DNA of 64,000 bases from Amoebidium appalachense (GCA_963693365.1 CAVNZM010000017.1:2604001-2668000); one strand, 5' to 3'. Positions 1-26,734 are shown, numbered from the stretch's first letter. Program-made: numbers and translations. Notes: generated by a model from the letters alone, not told the origin.

Positions 1-19
1 CCACATACACACATATATA

Positions 20-75
20 ATGTAGTTTTTAAGTTAAAGTTTAAAGAATACACGCCTGTGTATACGGGCGGTGCA
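20..75 (-). repeat. Decayed copy of the Sel1-gene exon/intron junction
   Basis: On the minus strand this repeats the last ~15 bases of the exon at 250-171 and the first ~45 bases of its intron, displaced by about 115 bases. The copied donor has GC in place of GT (at 55-54), so it looks non-functional. Confidence 0.55.
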
Positions 76-170
76 CACACACAGCCACACAGCCCACAGC
101 CACACACCCACACAAACAATCATATAATGTAGCGTTTAGGTTTAAAAGTTATAATTTAAAGAATACACAC

Positions 171-5638
<5,468 letters not shown>

Positions 5639-6902
5639 TTGCCGAGCAACCTGTTATGCAGAGAGGGATAAGGAACTAGTCAAATAATGGTAGAAATGAT
5701 CACATAAAAAAAGATGCAATAAAAAGTATATGAAGTAAATGCATTCGCCAAAACTAGCTCGCCAATCGCTGCAGGAATTTGCCTCGAGCACCCGTCGCCG
5801 CCTACACTGCCACAACCCCCTTCCCACCCTCCCCCCCCCCCCTCCCCCCACTCTCCCCCTCTTCCCCCAACCCGCCTTACCACTACCACCACTACCACCA
5901 CCATCAAAAAAGCCTTGGATGCAGGAGAGGCAAGCATGCAGGTGCCTGCGTGCATTATGCGCTGGAACACAAAAGAACATTAACACAGATCCACACACCC
6001 GCCAGGAGGAGCATGAATACGCACACAACCTGACAACCTGGTACACGCAGACACACACGCGTACACACGCACAATAACCACTCACCTCTCCACACACACA
6101 CATACGCACGCACGCACACAGACACATACACACACGCGCGCGCACAAACACACACGAACACAAACACAAACACACCATGTACGCACACACATCACAATAC
6201 CATAACAGTAGCCGCCACACGTCCACCGGCTGGTGCCCTTGCAGCCCTGGCAAGGGCGTTTAAACCTACACCCGCTGCTCTTCGCGCCGCCATTATGACA
6301 AAACAACCCGTAACTTCCAAGGCAATTAAAAGATGGGTGGTTGTTCAAACACGAAACTCCCGAGTAACTGACTGACTGAGCCACGCTGAACTCGGAGGAA
6401 AGCATGGCTGTAAACCTAGCAGTTAGTAGATTTGCAACAAAATAAATATATATCTAAAATATTTTTTAAGGCCATTTTGATCGTCTTGGTATTTTTCCTT
6501 TTTTGTGTCAGGTTATCTTGTTATCTGTCGTAACTTACGCTTGATGTTTTTTTGGTCAAGTGGTGCGATTCTGTCCAATACAAATAGCGCAATGCAATGC
6601 TTTGACCTTGGCGGTCTTTAAAACTGACTGTATTAAAGAAACCCCTCACACAAATCTACCATAAAAGGGCAATCGAATATTCACGACTATTCGCAAATGT
6701 AAATTTCTGCAGAAGCGCCCCCCCAGTTTGATGCGCCCCATCTCCCTTTTCCGGACCGCCTCGCTGGGCGCGCGTGCGCCGCTCATTTCTTCGCTGCTTT
6801 TGTAGACACGGGCGGAGAGAGAGGGAGAGAGAGAGGGAAACCTTTGTTTTCTCTGCGTGTGTCTCCCTTTTTTGTACGTGTTTTCGTACCGCGGCAGCTA
6901 GT
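5639..6902. promoter_or_regulatory. Shared divergent promoter region, Sel1 gene / NDUFS8
   Basis: This 1.26 kb interval separates the two start codons, which face away from each other. It has C/CA-rich sequence at 5810-6190 and ordinary mixed sequence at 6200-6900, becoming GC-rich near NDUFS8. No confident TATA box or other element was found. A bidirectional promoter for two mitochondrial genes is inferred from geometry only. Confidence 0.4.
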
Positions 6903-13290
<6,388 letters not shown>

Positions 13291-13808
13291 ATGCATTTTC
13301 CGTGCTAGTGCCTTGGAAGAGTCCGTTTTCCGTTTGCGTAAAACCCGGAATTTGTGTTGTGTCTGGTTTTGAGCTTCTGTCGCCCGCTCAGCTCTCCCCC
13401 ACTTCCCTCCATTCTCCTCCCCCTTGACACCCCCTTTCTTTATTTTTGCATGCACTTAACATCACCTTACTCACACATGCACATAAATAGGATTGATGGA
13501 AGATAAAAGAATGTTCCCTGGTTTTTCATCGAATCCGCATGTCCCACACAACGTGCATGTAAGAGTGTAATGGTATGTGCCCGATATATCCTAGCAATAT
13601 GTGCACGCCTAGGCAAGGACCAGACATTTTTCCCGGTTTTCTTTGTTGAAGGAGGTTGAGATATAGCCTATTTTAGGTATTTCTAGCGGGAAACAATGTG
13701 ACCATATATGGTTGTGTCAGCTGCAAGGTGATTGGAGACGTATTTTTGCACACTGGTGTGCGTTGATAAAGCCGCTTTGTGGGCCAATAATCGGCGTCTA
13801 AGTGACCC

Positions 13809-13839
<31 letters not shown>

Positions 13840-13926
13840 AAAAAAAAAAAAAAAGAAAGCCACCACCACGGCCACCCACCACACACACACACACACCCAC
13901 CCCTACACCGACACAGTCACATACAC

Positions 13927-13968
<42 letters not shown>

Positions 13969-14049
13969 CCCCCTCCCCGGGTGCCCTGCCCTTCAAATTC
14001 TGCATGTCGACCTAGCAATTGGTGATTGTGTTAACCCCCCCCCCCCCCC

Positions 14050-14102
<53 letters not shown>

Positions 14103-15017
14103 TTGGGTAGTCTCCCCCTCCCTCCCCCTCACCACCAACTAATAGCAGACATCCCCCCACACACACACGTGACACAGAAGCAGTGACTTGTGATTTTGGT
14201 CGGCCCATAATACTAGTGTGCAGATATGCAAGCAAATCCTCTAACCCACACATCGCATGCACACACTCGCACTTCGCTTTTACTTTCACATCGAACACCT
14301 GCAACGCAGTGCACCCATTCACCCACTATTCCGCCACCACTTCTCACTCCCCAGCCCCCCTGACCTCCACCTTTTCCCCAATCCCTCCAAAATCTCTCTG
14401 CTTCTTGCCTTTAAGACTTACTGCACTACACTCCCACCCCATCCCAACCTTCACGACACTCCCCTCCTACACACACGCATGGACCGTTTCCTACACGCAC
14501 AACACAAAACACGCACCTCCACCACATTTAACGCAAGCACCCGCATACACAAACCATATATAATTAGTGCAATATGTTTGCTCCACAGGCCGTGAAAAAC
14601 GGTCTCTAGCTGATAGTATCGTGGGTTTCCCTAGTGGTGTACTAGCACAGTGGTCTCTTCAATGGCGTGGTAATCGTTCCTGATGTTTCCTAGACGGTGG
14701 TGCCCTAGTGGGTCACACCCTTGGTGCCGTAGCTGTGTGGGCCGGTGTATTGTGTTCCCCTTTGTTCCGTTAGCCACCCAGGCCTCCTTTTCTTCCACAC
14801 TCCTCACCCACCTATCCACTTTTCGTCACCCTGCGTACAACACTTTACCATCATTGACTTCCTTCTTAACACGGGTGATTTCCTCACTGCCCAACTTTGT
14901 TTCTAATACCTGCGCGCTCACGTCACATACATCATACAACCACCCTCCCAACCTGGTTAATTAGCTCCTTTTCTTTCTTTCTCTCTTCCTTTTTTTTTTT
15001 TTTTTTTTTTTTTTTTT

Positions 15018-15180
15018 GAAGTTGTCTTAGATACTGTGTCTGTAAGATGTGTGGCTTTAGCGGCCGTGGCCGTGTAGTAGATTACCCTTATTAGTTTTCT
15101 TTTTGAAGTTGTCTTAGATACTGTGTCTGTAAGATGTGTGGCTTCAGCGGCCGTGGCCGTGTAGTAGATTACCATTAATA
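15018..15180 (+). repeat. 87-bp tandem duplication
   Basis: Two nearly identical units start at 15018 and 15105, each opening GAAGTTGTCTTAGATACTG and running through GCGGCCGTGGCCGTGTAG to the end of the unit. Divergence is only a few bases, so the duplication is recent. Confidence 0.85.
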
Positions 15181-15414
15181 AGGGGTGGCTCTCGTCTGTA
15201 TTATAAAAAAAATAAAAATAAAAAAAAATAATAATAATAAATAAAAAAAACGGGGAACCCCAACTAATTGATTTCTCCTTGTAGTCTTTATGGTGTCTCG
15301 TAGAGAAAGTAAACCCTGATATATAGTCATCACCCGACATCTATGTACGTGATCATGATATATCGCTGAGGGGATATTCCGAGCAAAACCCCCCCCATAC
15401 CTGAGACTGGTTTC

Positions 15415-15444
15415 TCTTTGCCTCGAGTAAACAGCGTAAACCCC
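15415..15444 (+). repeat. 30-bp dispersed repeat, copy 1
   Basis: Identical over 30 bases to 24867-24896, including CTCGAGTAAACAGCGTAAAC. Flanks are unrelated, which suggests a fragment of a dispersed element. Confidence 0.75.
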
Positions 15445-16110
15445 CATTATGATGTACATATATCATGCATACGGGGCACATGTTGTGTTTCCGGATTGAC
15501 CGGAGGGAGCGGCCAATAAAGTGCAATGATCCCCTATATATATGCCAGATCATTTATATCCGCGGCCCTCGAGCAACTCTAATAGTAATGATCTTCTAGG
15601 TTTGTTTTTCTTGATATCAAACTCGACCGAGGTCACTGAAATTGCCGGAAGTGTTTGCCACTCACAGCGCTCCGGATATCATGAGCCTAGCATAGGCCTG
15701 CCCATGCTTTTAATACATACTTACACAATGTCAGGGCCTCCCTCCCGGCCGCGGCCGCGGGCCAGCTTCCCCACCGGCAAGGATAGCGCTGGGGCGTAAA
15801 TCCGGGGCTAAGCGTGTACAAAGTTTAATAGTTAGGATTGGTAACCGGTCGCCTGTATTAGCTTACATAGCTGATTGCACCCTAAGTGAGGTACCGGTAT
15901 AGTCAGTGCTGTGTGGAAGCTTTATAATTAGACGGCCCACAACGAAACAAAACGGAACATGTAAGATAACCCCCCCCCCCCCCCCTCCCCCCCCTCCCCC
16001 CCTCCCCCCCCCCCCCCCCTCCACAAACACACACATGTGCACACACACACACACATACACACAAAAAAAAAAAAAAAAAAAAAAAGAAAGAAAGAAAGAA
16101 AGAAAGCCTT

Positions 16111-16141
<31 letters not shown>

Positions 16142-16159
16142 CCCAGGCGGGCGGGCGGG

Positions 16160-16198
<39 letters not shown>

Positions 16199-16935
16199 TC
16201 CCTAAGGGAGGGGAGGTATTCCTGCATTTGCTTCTATCATCCACGCGTATGAAATGATGTATTTTGAAACTTGAAAAAATAGCGGCATGCATCACACACA
16301 ACGAGAAAAAAGTGAATGACCACCCGCACTATTAGTATGTATACAATGTCATCACCACATAATTATAAGAGTGTTGCAAGCAAGAGAAAATTGCTGGAAA
16401 GGCGATATTATAATTAGTAATAGGCTCATTGTTACTGTGTAAGATAAACTCTATGTTCTCGTTAATACAGTGCTACAGTAATGGCAAAGCAAGGCATACA
16501 CATGTATACGTACAGCATAACACCTTCCGGGGGGCTAGGTAAAACTGGTGCTACTAGCAGACGGAAAAGAAAGACTCCAAAATATATCACCATGGCCAGA
16601 GCTGTACAACTACAGCAAACAACATGGACATCAACTAGCTAGTCGCCCGGATAAAAGGCTTGGAAGAAGGAGCTAAGCCAAGCAGGTACTGTCCCATCAA
16701 ACTTTACAGCAAGCAGCAAAGAACAGTCCCGGCTTAGAGCGAGGTACACATCGGCACTTCTTCAATCCTTGAGACATTTGCGTTTGAATGATAATGATAA
16801 CTTGTGAATACATCCGATACTAAGTTACTGTAAGTATTGATTATATAGTCAAGAAAAAGTACTAGTAGTAAGGTACTAATTAATAAAATATACATATTAC
16901 TAATACTAACTAAATGATTACTCACAATGCAGTTG

Positions 16936-18718
16936 TCAGCAGTCAACCGAGCCCTCTACGCTTGTATACGACAATTGAAACGGCATCCCTTGGGTCGACG
17001 GCTCAACGGCAACCACCGCCAACTGATATGCCCCCGTCACATAGCACCCACTCAAAACTACCGCTTGCATGTCTCCCTTTCCATACACAACCTGTAGCGT
17101 CATATACTGAGTCTTAAAACGGTTGGTTCCGGGTTTTAGTTTGGGTAAATTCTGAGCCAAGGTCATGATGGTGTTTGTAGGCCCCGTGTAGTACGCGACA
17201 AGGAGCTTCCTATACCCATAAGGGATGTTAATGTTCACATTCCCCCTTGGACTTCCAACAAATCCGTTGGAAGTGATACACGTCACTGAACCGCACGTCG
17301 ATGTTATTGTTGCGATGGCTTGTGTTTGTGTCGAATCCCCACTGGCCGTGCCCGTGGGTGTAGGGAGACTGGATAAAGGTGTTCCAGTACTAGTTGCACT
17401 CGTTTCTCTCCCGTCTTGCCCTTTGCTAAATGCCCCCGGCCCGGGGTAGACAATAACATCGGGAAGGCCGACGGCGGCGGCGCCAACCACAACACCTCTG
17501 GAGGCCGCGTTAAGAATCTTGCTCATTACGCGTTCGGGCGATGGCCATGTGCTTTGCGATGCGATAAAAACGGCAGCCGCACCGGCAACTAGTGGGGAAG
17601 AGAGACTTGTACCTGTTGCATATATGCTCGCTTCCCCCTTGTAGCCGACCGAGTGAATATCCGTTCCGGGAGCAACGATGGTGACGCATGGCCCATGGGC
17701 AGTAAACCAAGTTGGGCCGTCGGTCTTGTTTGTTGACCCGACAGTGATGACCCGAGGAACACGCCCAGGTGAGTGATCACATGCGTTATCGGCGCTGTTG
17801 CCTGCTGCAGCGACCACCACCAACCCCATGTTAATTAACCAATTCACGGCCTCATCTACAGTTTGAGACACACCGCCATCAAGCGACATGTTCACTACGC
17901 CCCTTTTTCCTGGTTTGCTCAGCCTTGCTACTGCCTCGATTCCGGCAATGATTGTTGATGTTGTTGCCCCGCCTGTTGCATCAATCACCTTAACAGAGTT
18001 GAGGATGACTTTTTTCGCTACCCCGTAACGTGTGCCGCCAATCACACCAGCAACAGCCGTGCCATGCCCGTTATCATCATTTGCACTTCCTCCGAACGCA
18101 GAAAAATGCGTCCACCACACGCCCAGCGAAATCTGGGTTAGTAAGATCGATACCGGAGTCGAGCACCCACACATCTACGCCGTTGCCCGTGTTTTCCATT
18201 TCCATGTTTCCATCGAGCGGGAGATCACGCTGGTTGATGCGGTCAAGAGCCCAAGAATAATTAGGCACCGTTTGCGGGTCGACTGCGCGAGAAAACTGAG
18301 GGGGGGACCTGTCCAATTTTTGGACCTGTTCGATGAATTTGACGTCTGGGTGGTTTAGAAGAACAGAAAGAGCCGATGAGTCCAGCCGAACATGAAGCAT
18401 GGAAGCAAAGTCCAAACCGCGTAGGATGGTCGCGTTTATGCTTGTGTTGCTTGTGTTTGTGTTTGTAAGGAGTGAGTTTAGACGCTGATACTCAGGGGAC
18501 CACGAGCAATCATTCGTGCTTGCACTGTTCACATCTTGAGTTAACCCATCCAAGCACTTGGCACCTTTTGCCACCACTATGTATTCATCTCCTAGAACTT
18601 TGCTGGTTGTTGTTGTGCTTAAAGGCGATTCCCCATTGGAAGCGGGAGCATCGTAGGAACCGTAGCAAATGGTTATTAGTGCCGCTAAAAACGGAAAGGT
18701 GGCTCTAGTTGGTGACAT
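16936..18718 (-). pseudogene. Subtilisin-like (S8, proteinase K-like) serine protease, one frameshift
   Basis: The start is the ATG at 18718 and the stop is TGA at 16938-16936. The gene is intronless, about 593 codons if the single frame change is ignored. A signal peptide (residues 1-20) is followed by an inhibitor-I9-type propeptide (about 45-135). The catalytic domain has DSGID (Asp ~187), NGHGTAVAG (His ~218), AAGNSADNA (oxyanion Asn ~307) and GTSLSSPLVAG (Ser ~371). A Ser/Thr-rich linker and a C-terminal domain of ~130 residues that I do not recognise follow. The product would be a secreted endoprotease. The frame shifts at an A run on the plus strand (18102-18106), between the Asp and His motifs; one base too many explains it. 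All other family features are intact, so a recent lesion or a sequencing error is likely. A gene without introns among intron-rich neighbours suggests retroposition or horizontal gain. Confidence 0.8.
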
Positions 18719-19091
18719 GTTAACGTGAACTCTAGGGTCGTGCCTGTGCTGCTTCACACTAATTACACTTAAAGAATATGTTGATGCTGCACGTGTTTGT
18801 GCGGAATGTTGCCGTACTAGCTTGAGGTAAAAAAAAATAGGCGCACTGAAACCGAGGTTACTACGCAGCTACGCATGAGCTACTGTTCGTTATATATTAG
18901 CATATAACTCATTCATTGTAAAACAACCGGTCCCAGCCTGGCCCAGCAGTCAATGGTGAAATATACGAAACGTTTGAATTCTTAACAAGTACTTTGACGT
19001 CTTACGTCTCACGCTCTGCTGAGAGTTATACAATTAGATTTTGCGTGTATTGCGTGGACATTGCCCGGGGGCCCAGCCACACTCGACGGAC
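18719..19091. other. Upstream flank of the protease gene
   Basis: Mixed-composition sequence with no repeat arrays or frames. It presumably contains the protease promoter, but no element was identified. Confidence 0.4.
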
Positions 19092-20774
<1,683 letters not shown>

Positions 20775-20836
20775 ATGTGTACGGCCTACTGCGTTTTCCA
20801 GCGCAGCCAATCAAATGCAGCCAAAACACCAGCCAT

Positions 20837-20877
20837 GGCCATCTAGAAACACCAGGACCTGGTGTTTCTAGATGGCC
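20837..20877. repeat. Perfect 20-bp palindrome with a 1-base centre
   Basis: The arm GGCCATCTAGAAACACCAGG is followed by A and then its exact complement. It lies 60 bases outside the inverted-repeat element. Confidence 0.9.
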
Positions 20878-22590
20878 GTGATGCTACCACCTACTGAGGC
20901 GGTGTCTCCCTTTTCTTTTCTTTTTTTTTTTGTTTTTTTTTTGCAAAAAGGGACGCCTCAAGTAGATGTATAACGTCGCACGTGCGGCAACACGTCAGTA
21001 TACGTGTTAGGCCGTGATGCTAGGCAACAATTAGCGCCATCATAGTATACGACACCCCTATTACAATACATATTACCCTACATATTATGGGCAAGCAGAG
21101 GCTAGCATCGGTAGCTCCGAAAGAAAGTCAAGGCACCGTATCACAATATCATACTGTGCAGCATTAATAAGGTGATCTAGGATAGTCATTTTAAAACGGA
21201 TATATTGAGGAAGAGAGGGAGAAAAGAGAATAAGACCGCCAATAACCTCCGGTTCTATTACGTTAGCTAACAGGTTACACTTATTGATAGATATGCATCC
21301 GCGATCGCGAGTAAACCGCCCCCCACACATATTACCCATACGACATACGAGCAGGAGACACGTGCACCAGAAACCGATTACACCGCCAAGCCATAATCAT
21401 CTTTGCGTTTTTACACCACACCACATAACGAATAAACGAATCTATGTAGGAGCGAGACTCACTAACCGTATCCGCCATATAGGCTACTAGTAGCTGGTGT
21501 TTTTGCGGTCCTAACACAGGAAGGGACTCAACACGTAGAGTAAAAGCTACAGCATGCGGCAGAACACTGTTGAACCGTTGGGGCCGCCCTTAGGGATGTG
21601 GCAGAGCCTCAATGACTTGACTTGACTTATAATTATAATTGTTTGCTGGGTTTGATAACTTGACTTGACTGGAAGTCGCGACTTGGAGTGGTCCTATTTT
21701 TAGTAACTACTCCGGGCGGCTGGGCCACGGGCGGGCATTGCGCCCCCCCTTCCCACCCAAACTCCCATGCTTCGCCGTCCCAAGCCCCCCTCCCCCCATC
21801 AAGTCACTCCTATGTGCGGCCTCACGGCCTGACTTGACTTAGTTGAAGTCAGTGTGCTTGGTGACTTCAAGTCGTGACTTGACTTGAAGTCAAGTCGCCA
21901 CACCCCTGGCCGCCTCTCAAGGCGTCCGAGCGGGCCGTGTGGGCCGGCAGAGGTGGTCAATCAGATCAGGGTTTGCAAAGCTGCGTTGAACATACGGGGA
22001 ATGTCGACGCCTCATTCTACCCCGGACCGTCACCCAGCCAAATAGACTGATAGAGTTCTTGGATTTCCGAGAATTGTAAGTACGATTATTTGCGGGGCTT
22101 TATTAACCCTGGCTTGGTGCCTTTCCTGCCAATCATAATCTCTCCCGGCACAAATGCTATGGACCAATCAGTAGGAGGGCACTAGTCTGTCACTGATGAC
22201 GTGATGTTCTATCAACTACTGTTGAGTCTATGTTCATCTTTTTCACTTTCAGGGTTCACATTTTAGGCTAAAAAGTGTTTTATCATGATTCAGAAACGTT
22301 CCAGTTGGTGGTGGAAAGTTCGGGCGGCCAATCCAACGTTGTTTCATGATGATCACTGGTGACATCCGGACAGGGTTATAAGAATGGACTCGTGTACCAT
22401 ATAATGTCAATACAGACTCAATACAAGTTATTGGGATAAAACATTAAGAAAAAACGCGGCTCATGGCTGGGCCAATCAAGGCGAAGCGATTGCTTTTTTG
22501 TTTGACTGACGTCATCGAGGTGCGAGCAAACTGTTTGATTGGCCAACGTGTTCTCAACAGTGCGACGTCAGACGGGCACGTGTGCCCCCC
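20878..22590. other. Non-coding region with GACTTGACTT-type repeats
   Basis: 20930-21580 is mixed sequence. At about 21610-21900 the motif GACTTGACTT and its complement AAGTCAAGTC recur many times, partly as inverted pairs. The remainder to 22590 shows no supported gene. Confidence 0.55.
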
Positions 22591-22791
22591 CAATGCGAGA
22601 GCGAACCGAGCCTACATGTAAAAAAAAGAAAAAAAATAGAAAAACTGCCCTCCAAATGCGAGCGAAGCGAGCCTACATGTAAAAGAAATTAGCAAACTTA
22701 CCCCCCAAATGCGAGCGAAGCGAGCCTAAACGTAAAAAAAATAGTCAGGATATCGATAAGACCCCTCAAATGCGACCGAAGCGAGCCAGCC
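22591..22791 (+). repeat. Tandem repeat of a ~55-60 bp unit with core GCGAGCGAAGCGAGCC
   Basis: Four units each carry AATGCGA(G/C)CGAAGCGAGCC or a close variant. The first three add TACATGTAAAAA or AAACGTAAAAA. The spacer between cores varies. Confidence 0.8.
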
Positions 22792-23200
22792 GCATAACAC
22801 TGGTGGCGGACCAGGCCACTGGTGATGGGACTGCGGTTCGCGGCCCTGATCCTTCAAGGGCCCCGGAATGCAAGGGCCGTCGTACATGTATAAAATAGCG
22901 AACGGCCTAGCGGGCCCCCCGGGCCGGGTCGGCTGCACGTGGCCCGATTGACCTACATAGTGGGTAGCTTGCTAGTGATTGATTATGCCTCAGTAACCTT
23001 TGTCTCCTTTGTACTGTTCAGTCAGTCTGGCCGGATATGCCAGGTCCATGATGTGTGGTGCGTCCTGTACACGTGCAATATTAGTAATATTATGGATGTT
23101 ACCTGCAGTATCATCAGTTGATTGTTATAAAAAGGCACCACAACAGTCGCGAATGTCTGCTAAGATAGATAGGTGTGTGCGTGCGTGCGTGCGTGCGTGC

Positions 23201-23655
<455 letters not shown>

Positions 23656-23739
23656 TCTCTCTCCCCTTCCTCCTTCCCTCTCCCTCTCTCTTTTCTTCCT
23701 TTTCTTTGTTTGTTTAGTGATAATTCGCATGGACTAGTT

Positions 23740-24772
23740 AGGACACTTGAGTCCTTATCAGCTAAAAATCGGATATCGCGCTATATCTGGCATATGACCA
23801 TAGCGATTAAAGGGGAAAAACGGCAGAAACTTGAAGCTGAAGTCATGCCTGTCACAGCGATATATGGTTTGTGGGGTCTCCGATGACATCTTCTGGGAGC
23901 ATTGTGCCGGCAAAGTTTGCCCTTTTTGCGGAAACACGTGTTTTTTGGTGCAAATTTTGATATAAAGTAAACTGGAAGCTCTTGTGTGTTTCTCAGGCGA
24001 AAAAACAACCCTACACATGAAAATAGACCACATGAGCTTTCAAATGCCACCATCCTGACCTCAACATCTTAATTCTGAGGCAACTAACTTAGCAAGGGGC
24101 TACTTTCAGTCCTTTTTAGCAAGGATCTTGGCCTGAAGTGTCCCAATTAGCTTCCCGGAGCAGATGAGCAAGATGACGGAGGTCAAACGTTTTCGCTCTT
24201 GCTGGGAAGCGTCCTCAGTGGTCCTAAAACGCTCAAAGCGCTTTTTTTTGGCTTCTTCGGGCTTATTTTCGCCCTTTGTTCCATCTTTGTGCCCATGGCA
24301 ATGGGTGCCCCTTTGGTCCGGGCCTCGTTTCACTGGGCTGCCAGTCGGGCTGAGCCAGGCCACAACAACCGCTCCACATTAGAGCACATGAGCACATAGA
24401 AACTCACCCATGTAGGTTCACAAACCCTTCAGAAAGACAAATAATACAAAAATATATGTTATCTGGCCCTTTTTCGTGTGTTTTTATCATGTTTTTCTGC
24501 CACCATAACGGTTGCGCTCAGTCCTAGCTACAGTCAGTCGGTGGATCGCGCCAAAAAAACGAAAAACGGCCTCACCCTCCCCCCCAAACCCGCGCTTTTA
24601 CTCCAATGACCTTGACATATTAGTAATAAAAAAAAAGGCTATTAACCACCTAAGCTCATTGGCCATACCCAGAAAGTTGGGGATTTACACCGGCTAGGGG
24701 GCCTGGAAGCACGCCGAAAATAATTAGGACACTTGGGTCCTAAATAGCGATTAACAAGGGCCGAAGTGTCCT
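23740..24772. mobile_element. Possible small element bounded by AGGACACTT / AAGTGTCCT
   Basis: A 9-base inverted pair lies at 23740-23748 and 24764-24772, with a further direct copy of AGGACACTT at 24726. Inside is an 85-codon lysine-rich open frame on the minus strand (24363-24106), with no family I recognise. The ends are short, so this could be chance. Confidence 0.2.
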
Positions 24773-24866
24773 CGCATGCGCATGCGAATTATCACTGGGG
24801 GGGGGGGGGGAGGGGGGGGGGGGGGGGGGGGGGGGGAGGGGGGGGAATTTGATACAGGGGATACAT

Positions 24867-24896
24867 TCTTTGCCTCGAGTAAACAGCGTAAACCCC
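24867..24896 (+). repeat. 30-bp dispersed repeat, copy 2
   Basis: Identical to 15415-15444. It sits between a G run (24799-24845) and a C/A run (24950-25037). Confidence 0.75.
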
Positions 24897-24946
24897 GGAT
24901 ACATTCCCACGCACCCGTGAATCAATTTGACCACTCCACCTGACAC

Positions 24947-24998
<52 letters not shown>

Positions 24999-25000
24999 AC

Positions 25001-25039
<39 letters not shown>

Positions 25040-25481
25040 AAAAAAACTCTATTTACTTCCAAGCACATGCTCGCCGCACGCTATGTCAGTGTGTGCAGTT
25101 TATTTTAAAAGTTTCCCGATATTTACTCGGTCCGAATTTCTGACAGTTTATATGCGGAGCAGAAAAAAAGCACCGTCCCACCCACACACATGCACGGCCA
25201 GTATTGAAAGTATGGCACATGCGCAAAGTAATATACGGTAGGTGAGCCCTGCAGTTTTGAAATGCATGGGGCTATGCAGTCTTGTAATTGTGGTTTGTCG
25301 CGAAAGTTCCAGTGTGATTGAACGGACAATGCCATGATGAAATATAAAAACACGCCAGGTGGCGGCAGCAGCAGAGGGTGGGGGGGGGGGGGGGGGGGGG
25401 GGGGGGGAGGGGGGGCTCGAGGGGGAAGGAGCGAGGGAAGAGGGGGGTGGAAGCAAAAGAAATTTTGTACGTTCGGTAAAG

Positions 25482-25687
25482 AATTGTTATTGCACGTGGG
25501 TGCTTTTACCCAGGCGGACGGGGGGATATACTGCCAAACAGAAGGGTTAGCCATTGTGTTCTGTAACCTTCATTTTCGGTATGCAACCGGAAATGAAGGT
25601 TACAGAACACGATGGCTAAGCCTTCTGTTTGGCAGTATATTCCCCCGTCCGCCTGGGTAAAAGCACCCACGTGCAAAAACAACTATG
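25482..25687. mobile_element. Foldback element (stem of ~98 bp, loop of ~6)
   Basis: 25482-25580 is the near-exact reverse complement of 25587-25687, with a handful of mismatches. The loop is about ATGCAA. No coding capacity. It resembles a MITE-like foldback and would form a long hairpin RNA if transcribed. Confidence 0.75.
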
Positions 25688-26734
25688 TATGCGATTTACG
25701 TTATACGTGTTAACGGACGGTCAATATATATGCCACACACACAGTCACACCGCCATAAATCTGGATCTCATAGAGCTCGAGTTCAAATATAAAAACCTTA
25801 AAGAAATGATATGATTGGCCACTTGCGGCTGTGCGTATAGCAGTCACCGTGACTGTTGTTTCAACCAGTACATCCGGGTATACACCCTACCTATCCCCTG
25901 ATCTACACTCGTATATAAAGACACAATTTAATTATAAATTCAAAAAAACACAAAAGATCACACAATCAATACACGACCATCCTTAGACACAAGCACACAG
26001 GCACAGGCACACATACACGCACACGCCGCATGACACCGTGCTGTTATGCTGTAAGCACACGATTTGCCAAACGTTAACAATTGATAAACACGTGCATATA
26101 GACATACACCCACTGCGCGAGAGTCAGCCCTAAAGGCATCCGATTATCAACCGCTGGAGTAAAAGACACTTCCATAAACTAACATTATACTTCCGTACAA
26201 CGAATAAACTCTAATCTAGTACTCTTATTTGTCCAGTTATGACAGCAGGCTAGTTAAATCGGTGGCTTATTGTTTTTCGTTTTTAAATTGTGGGGCCCTG
26301 TATCAATATAGCCTCAATCGGACCTCCGGGCCGAACGAAGTTTGTTGAAATGCGTAGACTATTGAAATTTTGGTGAATCGACATTCCTGGAAACGTGGGA
26401 TTTGGGGGTTGCAGAAAGGCTTACATCTCCCTCCTGTGTGCACCCAAGTCGCGATCTTGTGGTATGGCACATTGTGACTGTGGATACCTGTACGGGAACA
26501 CCATAATCACTGTTAGCAACAGGAAAACATACATGTACGTAAAGTGAAGTGAGTGAATACATTTCAAATGACAAGATGCTACGAATAAATGATTCATACT
26601 TTCAGTCTTTCTTTATCATCACGAACTTCGTGACATATACCAATCACACAGCCTGTGATAAGAACGCAAGAATAAGGGTCCCGGCGAAACTGACGAAACC
26701 CAGTACGTGGAACATTACCATATTTGGGCATGTG
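25688..26734. other. Intergenic, ordinary sequence
   Basis: AT-rich mixed sequence with no arrays. The part next to 26735 is the 3' flank of the bZIP gene; no canonical AATAAA signal was identified with confidence. Confidence 0.5.

Larger units (their letters stand above)
13291..16935. other. Intergenic, gene-poor
   Basis: No exon series was found. The interval contains a C run then A run (13805-13855), poly-T (about 13930-13966), a C run of about 50 with one T (14036-14096), a poly-T (14991-15017), a G run (16160-16196) and GAAA repeats (16084-16140). 16200-16935 is ordinary AT-rich sequence with no signal I can support; it contains the 3' flank of the protease gene. Confidence 0.6.

Noticed and set aside
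21085-21517. Two adjacent minus-strand frames (60 and 84 codons) with some helical character, possibly a recombinase remnant
   Set aside because: They are in different frames, short, and no catalytic motif is visible.
24106-24363. Lysine-rich 85-codon minus-strand frame
   Set aside because: No recognised domain, no splice context; kept only as part of a low-confidence element.
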